This document shows positions 32,941 to 43,175 of a stretch of DNA of 64,000 bases, piece by piece. Each line of letters begins with the position of its first letter. The stretch's first letter is position 1. Under the pieces are notes generated by a model, which ran no database searches, had not been told where the DNA came from, and saw nothing but the letters and a program-made list of their open reading frames with translations. The DNA comes from Diphasiastrum complanatum (taxonomy: Eukaryota; Streptophyta; Lycopodiopsida; Lycopodiales; Lycopodiaceae): NCBI GenBank assembly GCA_029204225.1, contig CM055112.1:30870788-30934787 (forward strand), read 5' to 3'. Position numbers and translations under genes: made by a program.

Positions 32941-34789
32941 CGCTCTGAGCCCTTCAGAAGGGCCTTCCGCCTTGCACAGTCTGTCAGTCCTAGCTGGAGA
33001 GTCCCTAGTTCAGAGGTTGTCTGCACACACATGCTGAAAGATAGGGTCGAGTCCTTGTCTAGAGAGATGGAGCCTCTACGCCGCCACTGGCCACATATGG
33101 TTGCAGCATCATGTCCGATGGTTGGACTGATGTCAGGAGGAGGCCGATCCTCAACATCTTGGTCTCCAGCTGCATTGGCACACAGTTTTTGAGGGCCGTG
33201 GATTGCAACAGGGGGGGGAGAGTCATATCTGCAAAGTTCATGTTTGATGTCATTAGGTCTTCCATCCTGTCCATAGGCCCCCACCCCAACATGTCGTCAC
33301 GGTGGTGACAGACAATGCCACCAACTGCATTCAGATTGGTGTCCTACTTGAGGGCGAGTTCCCTCACATCGTTCATACCCCCTGTGCAGTGCACGGCATA
33401 GACCTTCTGATGGGGGACATAGGTGCACTACCCTGGGTTAGAGCCATCGTCCGTGAGGCCATGTTCCTGGTGACAAAGTCACCAGGAAGAGGCATTAACT
33501 AGCCATGGGGTGTTCAGCCAGTTGGACCTCAAGAAGCCAGCCCCCCCACACTTTGCTTTCGACTTGGTGGTCATCGATCGTCTGATCAGGTGCAGGGCAC
33601 AGCTTCTACAGATGGTTGCCAGTCATCTTTGGGGTGCCAATACATTTCAGCGCACAGAGGATGGGGAGCACTTTTCTTCCACGGTGAGGGGAGACCAATT
33701 CTGGAGGGATGCACGGACATTGTCAGGACTCGTTCGACCACTCTACATTGTGCTTTGCATGGCTGACAGCGAGGGGTCCACACTTGGACTGGTGTATGAG
33801 CTCATGGATCGGATTGGACAATTCCTGCAACTGCCCATCTTGCAGCCAGAGAGGTATGCAGTATAATAATGTAATTGGTCTTTATCTTTTTAGTAGTTGC
33901 TAGTGTGTTTTTCTGTCGATGTTACGTTTTTCCGTAATGCCCTAAACCACATGCCTCTCACATGCAGGATGACCGAGCTGAAGTTCATCTGGGAGACACT
34001 GTGGAACTACTTCCACAGGATTATCCACAGCGTTGCACACATATTGCATCCCCTCTTCCTCTCTCCGACACAGATCGCAGACAGGGAGCTCGAGGCGGAT
34101 TGGCTTGAGTACATTCACAGGTGGGTCCACACATTGGTTTGGATCCTATCAGACTCATGGAGGAGCTAGCTGCATTTCGTTTCGACATGGGCACATTTGG
34201 CCACCCGGCTGCTGAGGATCCAGAGAGGAGGCAGCTTCCCATTACCTGGTGAACCATGTTCGGTAGCACCTACCCCTCCATACAGCGTCTTGCACTACGT
34301 GTCCTTTCTCAGGTATGCATCTCATTTCATCCTCCCTTGTTGTGTTTCGTTGACGTTCCACCCGTGCACATGCGCTGAACCATTTCATTGCACGTACCAC
34401 AGGATTGCGCTGCCTCCGTGTGTGAGTGTAATTGGAGCACATGGGGCCTCATTTACACGAGGAGAAGAAACAGGTTGTCAGTGAGTCAGTTGGAGCGGTT
34501 GGTGTTCTGTAGCACCAACACACGTCTCGCCAGGAGACTGCCGACTATTACAAGCGCATTGCAGGTGATAGGCTATTCTCCCATAGCATGTTGGTTGACG
34601 TCTCACTAATATGTTGGTTTCATTTCCTGATCAAGTTGTCTCTCTGACATGCAAAATTTTAACCTTGCAGACGAAGATATTTGATTTGGAGCTCCAAGTT
34701 GACTTGCCTACGGACAGCACCCATCCCATGCCTGCAGATGACTTGGGCACACAGTTGATGGCAGAGAGAGAGAGGGAGCTTGTCGAGAT

Positions 34790-34821
<32 letters not shown>

Positions 34822-36276
34822 GCTTGAGCACAGAGAGCCTCCATTGTATGAGGCAGATGAGCCAGTGTCAGAGGATGAGTAGCATGAGGATGAGCCCATT
34901 CGGGTTGTGTTTGCCAGATCAGAGTGGGATGAAGCAGATGATATAGGTGTTGGGCACACGCCACGGGCAGGGGTCACAGGTGCATCACGCGGCAGAGGTG
35001 GGGCACATGGCACAGGTTATACCGAGAGGCAGGCAGGGCACACAGGGGGGGGGCAGTGGCATACCTACCTATGTCGATATGATGGAGGAGGCTCTTGATA
35101 GAGGGCAAAGTGATTTACATGCCGGTCTCGTAGCTGTTTGGATGTGTGCAGTACAGAGTCATGGCCGTTACTACGACAGCACACCAGAGGAGACACCAGA
35201 TGACTTTGATTGCACCGATTGGGAGGCTATTCGGGGTCTACAGGGTGCACATGGTGAGGCACGGGATGACTCAGCAGATGGTGCATAGGATGAGGCCCAG
35301 AGCCCAGAGCATTTGTATTCAGATGCCCAGCTAGACGACTTGATTGCCACATTGGATTCAAAGGCCCAGCAGATGTCGAGTGTCAGGGCACCCCCATCAT
35401 CTCTTGCCAGCATGCCATACACAGAGTCTCGGCCAGAGCAGCTACATGAGGTGCCTCCAGTTCCTCTAGTTCCTCAAAGGGTATATGTGCGCCGCACAGC
35501 ACCTCCAGTGCCACCGATGCCATTGAGGCCTGTAGCCCCTCCATCGTCGTCCACTTCTGCAGCACCAGGTCTCCATGGCAGGCCACCATCTATGCCCAGG
35601 TTTTCTCTTGCAGCTCCCACATCCACAGTGGCTCCTCCAGTGGCAGCACCCACTTCACATCCTCCTCCTTTGGCAGCACCCACTCCATTGGCTCCTCCTT
35701 TGGTAGCACCCGGGATGTACCGGCCACCACAGCACCCCTTTCAGTACATATCACCGTTGTACTTGCCTCCTACACAGCCAATTCCTCCACTTGCAACAAC
35801 CCCACGGGCACACACTCCATGGGCTCATCCTCCCCGCTCAGCTGCACAGGGATATTCCTCTCTGGCTTTCCTATCCCAGCCGGCCTCAACTTGGGCCCAG
35901 CCTAGCCAGCCAGGTGATTTGCATGGGGGTGATGAGGCATTAACAGCTCCCCTCGTCCACAAGAGACCAAGAAGGCTGAAGGATGCACCGAACAAGAAAG
36001 GCAGAGCACAGAAACAGCCAGGGAAGAGAGGACGACCTCGCAGGGCTCCAGGTACAGCTAGAGGTACACAGTCACATTCAGCTGGAGCAGGTCTAGCTGG
36101 TTTGGCTTGCTTGGGCTTATGCGGAGGCAGATTGGGAGGATGTGGACGACGAGTCCTCCTCCTCGGATACGCAGCCCATGCCAGTTCTAGACAGGCATAG
36201 ATATCGGTTGCAAGAGTCAGCTCAAGGCCTTGAGTTGTCTCCGGAGCATTTGTCTGAGTCAGAGCCAGAGCATTGA
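32941..36276 (+). pseudogene. hAT-family transposase relic with introns
   Basis: hAT transposases cut and paste DNA transposons. In order: RSEPFRRAFRLAQSVSPSWR; the DUF659 core with SIMSDGWTDVRRRPILNILV (about 33105-33165); VTDNATNCIQIGVL and HTPCAVHGIDLLMGDI; FHRIIHSVAHILHPLF; and the dimerisation block ECNWSTWGLIYTRRRNRLS (about 34425-34485). Probable GT-AG introns lie at 33854-33967, 34313-34402 and 34565-34670. Then follow a Glu/Arg run encoded by a (GA)n tract (34785-34815), a long Pro-rich region (35313-35900), an AT-hook-like KRGRPRRAPG (about 36030) and an acidic tail ending ESEPEH at 36276. Frameshifts near 33096, 33295 and 36100 and TGG to TGA near 34251 disable it. The BED finger is not at its 5' end. 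Confidence 0.82.
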
Positions 36277-36780
36277 TTGTGGCTCGGTTATTTATTTTTA
36301 GCAGTTTGATATCATGTTCCATGTTTGGCGGCCAGATGGTCGAACACTGTATTCAGGCCATTTTACATATTATATCCAGTGTTGGATGTACTTTATTTGC
36401 TGCACATTGTGTATTTGTCGATTTGTAAATGTGATGCTCTATTTTCAATTTTATTTTGAATTGTATGTGCGTGTGTGAATCGTATTTTCAATTAGTTTCA
36501 ACTGCAGAGATTGATAGCGGATGCACTTCAGAGAAATGCACCCCCCTTGATAGCATTTCATAAACACATACATTGCATTGCAATACTCTAGGCACGCGTT
36601 GCACAAAAAACACATTGTACATTAATTCAACAGATGTATCAAAATAACAATACGTATCCCGCCATATACGGCTGGGGCTGTTCTTTACACTATGTTAAAC
36701 ACTAAATGCTGCTTCATCTACTGCAGAAAATTACATAACACAGTCAGCCACATATGGCTAGACCCTATCTATTCTAAACA
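36277..36780. other. hAT 3' flank, no gene
   Basis: Probably 3' UTR and the transposon end. I could not fix a terminal inverted repeat or an 8-bp target duplication. Confidence 0.5.
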
Positions 36781-37123
36781 TTCCTACGGATCCTCCATTG
36801 ACTCCTCGCCCTCGTCAAGTGCATTGTTCTGTCGCTCTCGCTCTGCCTCCCGGTTAGCCCGATCTGCGTCCTGGTTAGCCCGACGCCCTTTCCCTGACCA
36901 TGATGGGCTACCGTCGTGTGAAGTTCATTCCAATCTGCTCATCCAAATCCAGCTCGATAGCGGGGGCGAGTGGCTTCGGTTCCGGATTTCTCTGTCGAGC
37001 CTATCACAACATCTCTGCAATGTCTGCCTCTTGCTTCTGATGTCTTTTGTTGTGCCTTCGGACATCTTTCTCGAGCTTCCTCCTAGCTTCGCCCTCGGGC
37101 TTCGGTGGTATGCGCTCCGCCAT
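36780..37123 (-). other. possible leftward coding remnant
   Basis: On the minus strand an ATG at 37123 opens MAERIPPKPEGEARRKLEKD, continuing to a stop after about 39 codons. Charged stretches follow in shifting frames (RRANQDADRANREAERERQN). It starts about 100 bp downstream of a TATA-like TTAAATA in the left palindrome arm. Not recognised; it may be a second transposon gene or chance. Confidence 0.3.
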
Positions 37124-37139
37124 CTCACGACACCCTGTT

Positions 37140-37543
37140 TCTCAAACTGGCTCTCACAGCCTCTCACTGGCTCTCTCACAGCTCTGAAAATGCCTTTCAC
37201 AATGGCCTTGTGAGTGCCTATTTAACACCACAGCATGTTTCCCCATGTGCAGCTGTTGATGATCCCTCCATGTGGCATTGTATCGGCCCCCATTTGTTGC
37301 TCCCCCATGTGCTGCACTCCCATTGGCCCCATGGCCTGCTCCCCCACAGTGCCCATGTGCTACTGTACTTGCTCCCATGTGTTGCTCCCCCACGTGCTGC
37401 ACTCCGATTGGGCCCGTGGTCTTCTCCCCCGCAGTGCCCATGTGACGTTGTACCTGCCCCGATTTGTTGCTCCCCCACATGCATTGGCCCCAAGGTCTGC
37501 TTATATATAACCATGTGGCATTGTATCGGCCCCGATTTGTTGC
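37140..37543. repeat. left arm of a large inverted repeat
   Basis: It is homologous in inverted orientation to 37698-37960. Shared blocks are CTCACTGGCTCTCTCA, AAAATGCCT-TCACAATGGC, TTGTGAGTGC-TATTTA, ATCCCTCCATGTG and CTCCCATTGGCCCCATG. From 37230 to 37510 the arm contains degenerate tandem repeats of TGTTGCTCCCCCA(C/T)GTGC and CCCATTGGCCC. Confidence 0.75.
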
Positions 37544-37697
37544 TTTACTATGGTACCGCGGATCCCAGGGCGGTACCGTACCGGCGGTACCACTGTTATG
37601 GTACCGGCGGTACCATAGGGCCCTATGGTACCGCCGGTACCATAACAGTGGTACCGCCGGTACGGTACCGCCCTGGGATCCGCGGTACCATAGTAAA
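37544..37697. repeat. 154-bp perfect palindrome
   Basis: I read both halves base by base. 37544-37620 is the exact reverse complement of 37621-37697, with the axis in AGGGCCCT and no loop. It is built from GGTACC/CCGGTACC motifs and ends in TTTACTA/TAGTAAA. Just outside, pairing stops. Confidence 0.95.
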
Positions 37698-37960
37698 AAA
37701 AAAATTTAAGAAAAAAAAAATTGGTACTACGGGATCGGTACGCATGGGGCCAATGGGAGAGCAACACAGGGGGGGAGCATCACATGGGGGCAGGTACAGA
37801 GGCACATGGAGGGATGATGGGGATCCACATGGCCGATCAGGTTGTGGGGATAAATAAGCACTCACAATGCCATTGTGAGAGGCATTTTGAGAGGCTATGA
37901 GAGAGCCAGTGAGAGAGCAAGCGAGAGCCAGTGACAGGCTGTGAGAGGCTGTTTGAGAGC
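37698..37960. repeat. right arm of the large inverted repeat
   Basis: It mirrors 37140-37340. It includes a TATA-like TAAATAA at 37851-37857 reading outward, opposite the one in the left arm (37219-37225), and an ATG at 38020. Confidence 0.72.
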
Positions 37961-38079
37961 CAAGGTGCTGTGAGAGGGTGTTCGAGGACCAGGGTGCTGT
38001 GAGGAGAAGGTCGATCGAGATGGCAGAGCTGTCTGAGGGGATGAGGGGCAATGGGATGAGGATGGACTCCTTCTCCTTG

Positions 38080-38434
38080 TGTGTGCCAGCCAAGCAGGCA
38101 GCAACTCTGGATCAGCCACATAAGGAGCGGTGCAAAACCGGAGAATGCCCTCCAAAATGGTGTTCTCCCCCGCCATGAGCCGCGGCCCGTAGGTGTCTAG
38201 TAGTCGCTGCCTGTCGGGGGTGGACATGCTGCCACAAGGGGCAACATTTAAGGTGGCACCATTTTTGGCGCATGCACCGAGCAGGTGGCCTTTAAGGCAA
38301 GTGAGGGACGTAGCAAATTCGACGAGGCAGTATCGGCAACGCACGATCTTCTGAACGGTCTTGTTGGTCTTGTCGGCAACCCGCCTGACAATGTCTACCT
38401 CGTCCCACAGACCGGAAAGGTCAGATTGCACCAT
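38080..38434 (-). pseudogene. BED zinc-finger N-terminus of a hAT-like protein
   Basis: From ATG 38434 the minus strand reads MVQSDLSGLWDEVDIV, then VRCRYCLVEFATSLTCLKGH and LLGAC. This is a BED-type finger (Trp, C-x2-C, H...C) as found at the N-terminus of hAT transposases, where it binds transposon ends. The following GENTILEGILRFCTAPYV fits the linker of this family. After about 38080 the frame runs into Pro/Ser-rich text from the palindrome arm, so the rest of the gene is missing here. It points the opposite way to the transposase at 32941-36276 and may come from another copy. Confidence 0.72.
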
Positions 38435-38788
38435 TGTGATGGAGAAAACTAGGGAAAAAATGCAGATGAAGCTAAAGCTGGAAGGATGGATTGCTGGAAA
38501 AAAAACAGCAAGGTTCACTGTTGGAGAGACGCTGAAAATGGGCAAAGGCAGCGAAGGCAGGGCGAAGGCAGGGAGAGGCAAATCAAATGCAAGGCAGGGC
38601 GGTCTGTGGGCGAAGGGCGACGCAAATCATAAGAAGGGCGAGCGAAGGCAGGGCAGCAAAACCAGGAGCGATGTTAGGGCAGCGATGGGCTGACAAAAAT
38701 CTGGGAGAGAAGAAGCGAGGGGGGCGGGTAGTTTAGGGTAAAAAAAATTTTAAAAAATATTAAATAATATATATATTATTATATTGTG

Positions 38789-38849
38789 TACCGCGGTACC
38801 AGTATGGTCCCGCAGTACCGGGATCCGCGGTACCCAGTACCGCGGGACC
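38789..38849. repeat. second GGTACC-rich foldback in an AT-rich setting
   Basis: It contains TACCGCGGTACC, then GGTCCCGC paired with GCGGGACC, with GGATCCGCGGTACC between, the last shared exactly with the 154-bp palindrome. It is flanked on both sides by long AT runs. Confidence 0.8.
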
Positions 38850-40079
<1,230 letters not shown>

Positions 40080-40085
40080 ACCATG

Positions 40086-40909
40086 GATACTCACAGATAC
40101 GGTAGGGCAGCGCTTACTTGACTATAGCTGGACAACAGGCTAGGTCTTCTTGGTATGGTGATGTGGTGGCTTTCTTTCAGTCATGGGGCTTCTCGATGCT
40201 AGATCTCCCACAGGGAACTCATACATTTATCAGACAACAGCTGTATCGGAGATATTGTCACATAGTATGGGATCGTCCTGACCATGAGAGAGTCAAGCTT
40301 ACCGTCTATGGCACACATATCTTACGCAGAGACAGTTTGGGACTCCCTGTTAGACCTTTATATCTCTCTCTTCCTCTTTCTTTTGGGCTCCGATACAGAT
40401 TGGGACAGTTACGAGTCTCTTCACATCACCTTGCTATTGAGACAGGCAGATATTCAGGCATTTTGAGAGAGCATCGGATATGCCAGATATGCACATTGGG
40501 TGTAGTGGAGGATGAGTTTCATTTTATCTTTATATGCCCTACATACTATGAGATACGTGGCCGATATCATTGTTTATATCGTGACACCCCTATTACCCTC
40601 AGTACATTTTTGGAGTATCAGGATCCCAGATGTGTCGGCCTTTTACTACAAGAGATGCTTATGTTGAGAGCCTCTTTGCTACCATCGGAGAGTATTACTG
40701 ATTCTAGCCAACATCTCATTACTAGCTTCTCTCAGAAGCGGGAGCGTGATGACCTATCAGATGATGAGGCAGTCATACCGGTGAGGGCGAAGGCCCAGCG
40801 TGCTCAGCCACCACCTCTTGCCAGATCTACGCGCACCACTAGAGCTACCAGAGCTCCTCGATCACAGCCCACATCTACTATGGGTATCAGACGCTTTTTT
40901 CGAGACTGA
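40086..40909 (+). pseudogene. LINE-d ORF2 C-terminal region
   Basis: From 40118 the frame is open for 263 codons. It covers the thumb-like segment (SSWYGDVVAFFQSWGFSML, LRYRLGQLRVSSHHLAIETG), the zinc motif CQICTLGVVEDEFHFIFIC before YYEIRGRYHCLYRD, and the tail. The tail carries QHLITSFS (40709-40732) and TMGIRRFF (40877-40900), the two positions at which the sister copies have PIP-box-like motifs. Between them is a basic, Arg/Pro-rich stretch. Upstream of 40118 a stop interrupts the frame. RT catalytic residues are absent because of the truncation. Confidence 0.87.
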
Positions 40910-41158
40910 TATTTATCCTTTTACTTTCCTCAGCAGAGTAGGCGGTTAAGCTCTTGCACCTGTACCCTCTTCAGAGCTGGAGGTTAAGCTCTTGTGTATC
41001 TGCTCTTTTTATGCATTTTATGATTCTATATTGGCTATGTCTTTTCCTACCTCGAGAGAGTTCTATTTTGTCTTTTCCATTTAGACTAGTGTTTTTTATT
41101 ATGTTGTCCGACATGGACAGTAATCCTACGAGACATGTACTTATTCATTCTGTCTTAT

Positions 41159-41172
41159 GTGCCCTTGGGCAC
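41159..41172 (+). promoter_or_regulatory. LINE-d 3'-end hairpin
   Basis: GTGCCCTTGGGCAC: six complementary pairs around TT, after GTCTTAT and before CAACAGACATTAATA. Confidence 0.75.
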
Positions 41173-41193
41173 TCAACAGACATTAATACATTT

Positions 41194-41198
<5 letters not shown>

Positions 41199-41278
<80 letters not shown>
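41199..41278 (+). repeat. (CT)n tail of LINE-d
   Basis: 80 bp of CT after TTAATACATTTTCTTT. Confidence 0.95.
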
Positions 41279-41279
<1 letters not shown>

Positions 41280-41281
<2 letters not shown>

Positions 41282-41603
41282 CCGCTCCTGCTCCTGACCG
41301 CTACAGATGCGCTCCTGATCCGCTACTCTGATGGCGCTGATCCATGCCTGATCCGCTCCAGTGACGACACACCCTGATCCGCTCCTGCCCTGGCCCTATC
41401 CGCTCCTGTCCTGGCCCTGATCCGCCCTGTCCCTATCCGCCCCGCCCTGGCCCTGTCCGCTCCTATCCTTGCCCCATCTACTCCTGTCCTTCCGCTCTTG
41501 TCCTGGCCCTGATCTGCCCTGGCCCTACCCGCTCATGTCCTGGCCCTGAATCTGCTCTTGTCCTGGCCCTGATCCGTCCCTGTCCGTCCGCCCTGATCCG
41601 TAC

Positions 41604-41607
<4 letters not shown>
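41280..41607. repeat. minisatellite, ~22-bp units
   Basis: Diverged tandem copies of TCCTGTCCTGGCCCTGATCC fill the gap between the tail of LINE-d and the (CT)n in front of LINE-e. Confidence 0.85.

Positions 41608-41666
<59 letters not shown>
41608..41666 (+). repeat. (CT)n at the 5' end of LINE-e
   Basis: 59 bp of CT; the LINE-e ORF1 start codon lies at 41683, only 17 bp further. Confidence 0.95.
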
Positions 41667-41668
<2 letters not shown>

Positions 41669-41682
41669 TCCCTCGCTGCTCC

Positions 41683-43132
41683 ATGGCAGCTCCTCCTCGC
41701 GCCCTTGCTCGTAGATCAGCACGATCCCCAACCACCTCCTCACTCACCTCCCTCACTCACCACTCACCTCCCCTCGCTGCCCCTTCCCCTAACCCCCTCG
41801 CTGCTCCCTCTCCTTCCCTCGCTGCTCCTTCTCCTTCTCCTTCCTTGCTGCCCCTTCCTGTAACCTCCTCGCTGCTCCTTCCCCCCTCGCTGCCCCTTCC
41901 CTCGCTGCTGCTCCTTCCCTCGCTGCTCCTTCTTCCCCCCTTGCTGCCCCTTCCCTCGCTGCTGCTCCTTCCCTCGCTGCCCCCTCCCTCGATGCTCCTT
42001 CTTGCCCCCTCGCTGCCCCTTCCCTCGCTGCTCCCTCCCCTAACCCCCTCGCTGTTCCTTCCCCTTCCCCCCTCGCTGCTCCATCCCCCCCCCCTCGCTG
42101 ACCTCCCTGATCTCCTAGCTGCCACCCCCTCACCCATCCTCCTTGCTGAACCCTCCTTGTCACCCCCCTCACCTCACCCCCTCGCTGATCTCTCACCTCA
42201 CCCCATTGTCATTCCAGCCCACCCCCTCGTTGCCACTTCACCTCACCCCCTTGATGACCCATCTCCCTCTCCTACTACAACTCTCACCCCCCTCTCTGAT
42301 GGCTGCTCCCCTGATTCAGCTCCTCTTCTGTCTTCTGACCCTATTCTTCCCACACCTACCATTGCTCACTCTTCCTCCTTCACGGCACCACAGTCTACAG
42401 CCAATATTCCGTATACGCCTTCTAAATCAATTGAACTTTTCTCATCTTGGCAGATTGATCAATTCAAGGCAGATTTCCAATTTTTGCGGTATGAAATTTC
42501 ACAGCTGAAAGGAACGGTTACTTCTTTGGTCAACGAGAAGAAGCTATTGCAGTCCAAGGTTGCCTCACTCGAACAATCCATCGGAATCAAACAGGCCGCA
42601 GCTTCGGAATCCACCACCAACATGCTACGGGAGCTAGAAACCAAGATTGAGAAGCAACACGAAGAGGCCCTTTCCTGGGCATCAGTTTTGAAAAAGGGCA
42701 CCAAACCCAGCGCTCCCATCTCCTCAGTTATCTCAGCCACCATCTCGGAAGAGAAATCTCGAGACCAAAAATCCCACAATATTAGAGTTCGTGGAGTTCT
42801 AGATACACAGGATGCATTGGCTGAAGCTAAACGCTTTCTCGACATCACTCTCGGGCACAAGACAGAGGGGTTAGACACCGCATGGAGGACCACTAGAGAT
42901 GCAGCCACACTCATTCTTCGTTTCACCTCCCTCGAGAGTCGTCGAGATGCTTTGCGGTGCAGAGCTAAGCTACGTGGTACCCACTATCTACATGGACGAC
43001 GACCTCACATATATCCAGGTAGAGGAGAGGCGTAAGGCCTTTCAGGCAGCCCGTGAGTCTGGCAGACGAGTCATTTACCGAGATGGACAAGTGCGTTTTC
43101 TTGACAGCGCACCTAGCAGCTCCCAGTGCTAG
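41683..43132 (+). pseudogene. LINE-e ORF1
   Basis: ATG 41683 (MAAPPRALARRS) is the first ATG after the (CT)n tract. About 140 residues are encoded by degenerate repeats of CCTTCCCTCGCTGCTC, giving a Pro/Leu/Ser-rich N-terminus. A coiled coil follows (about 42430-42690, FKADFQFLRYEISQLKGTVT and an EKKLLQSKVASLEQS part). An RRM-like domain starts NIRVRGVLD (about 42780). The C-terminal domain (IYMDDDLTYIQVEERRKAF, GRRVIYRDGQVRFLD) is reached by a frame change near 42975. The protein would bind element RNA. It ends at TAG 43130-43132, with ORF2 continuing in the same frame. Confidence 0.85.
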
Positions 43133-43175
43133 GGATTTGGGGTCCCCGGGTTTGGGAGTGCCCCGGGGCCCCACC
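43130..43175 (+). promoter_or_regulatory. ORF1 stop with structured GC-rich context
   Basis: TAG GGATTTGGGGTCCCCGGG, an 11-base gap, then CCCGGGGCCCC: an 11-bp stem with one bulged T can form a few bases after the stop. LINE-b has TAG GGACTTGGGGCTCCCGGG at 5850 with GCTCCC/GGGAGC able to pair. There is no ATG between the stop and the endonuclease in LINE-e. This could be a readthrough or restart signal. Confidence 0.5.

Noticed and set aside
37105-37857. Open frame of 250 codons across the palindrome (GTAGTI-like repeats)
   Set aside because: It is produced by the GGTACC repeats, and similar frames exist on both strands; no coding signal.
41478-41756. Frames made of repeated Arg-Glu on the strand opposite (CT)n
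   Set aside because: Pure translation of the microsatellite; the same applies near 4108-4326, 10043-10558 and 46918-47136 (Ile-Tyr runs).
41757-42196. Minus-strand Gly/Ser/Glu-rich frames
   Set aside because: Shadow of the repeat-coded N-terminus of LINE-e ORF1.
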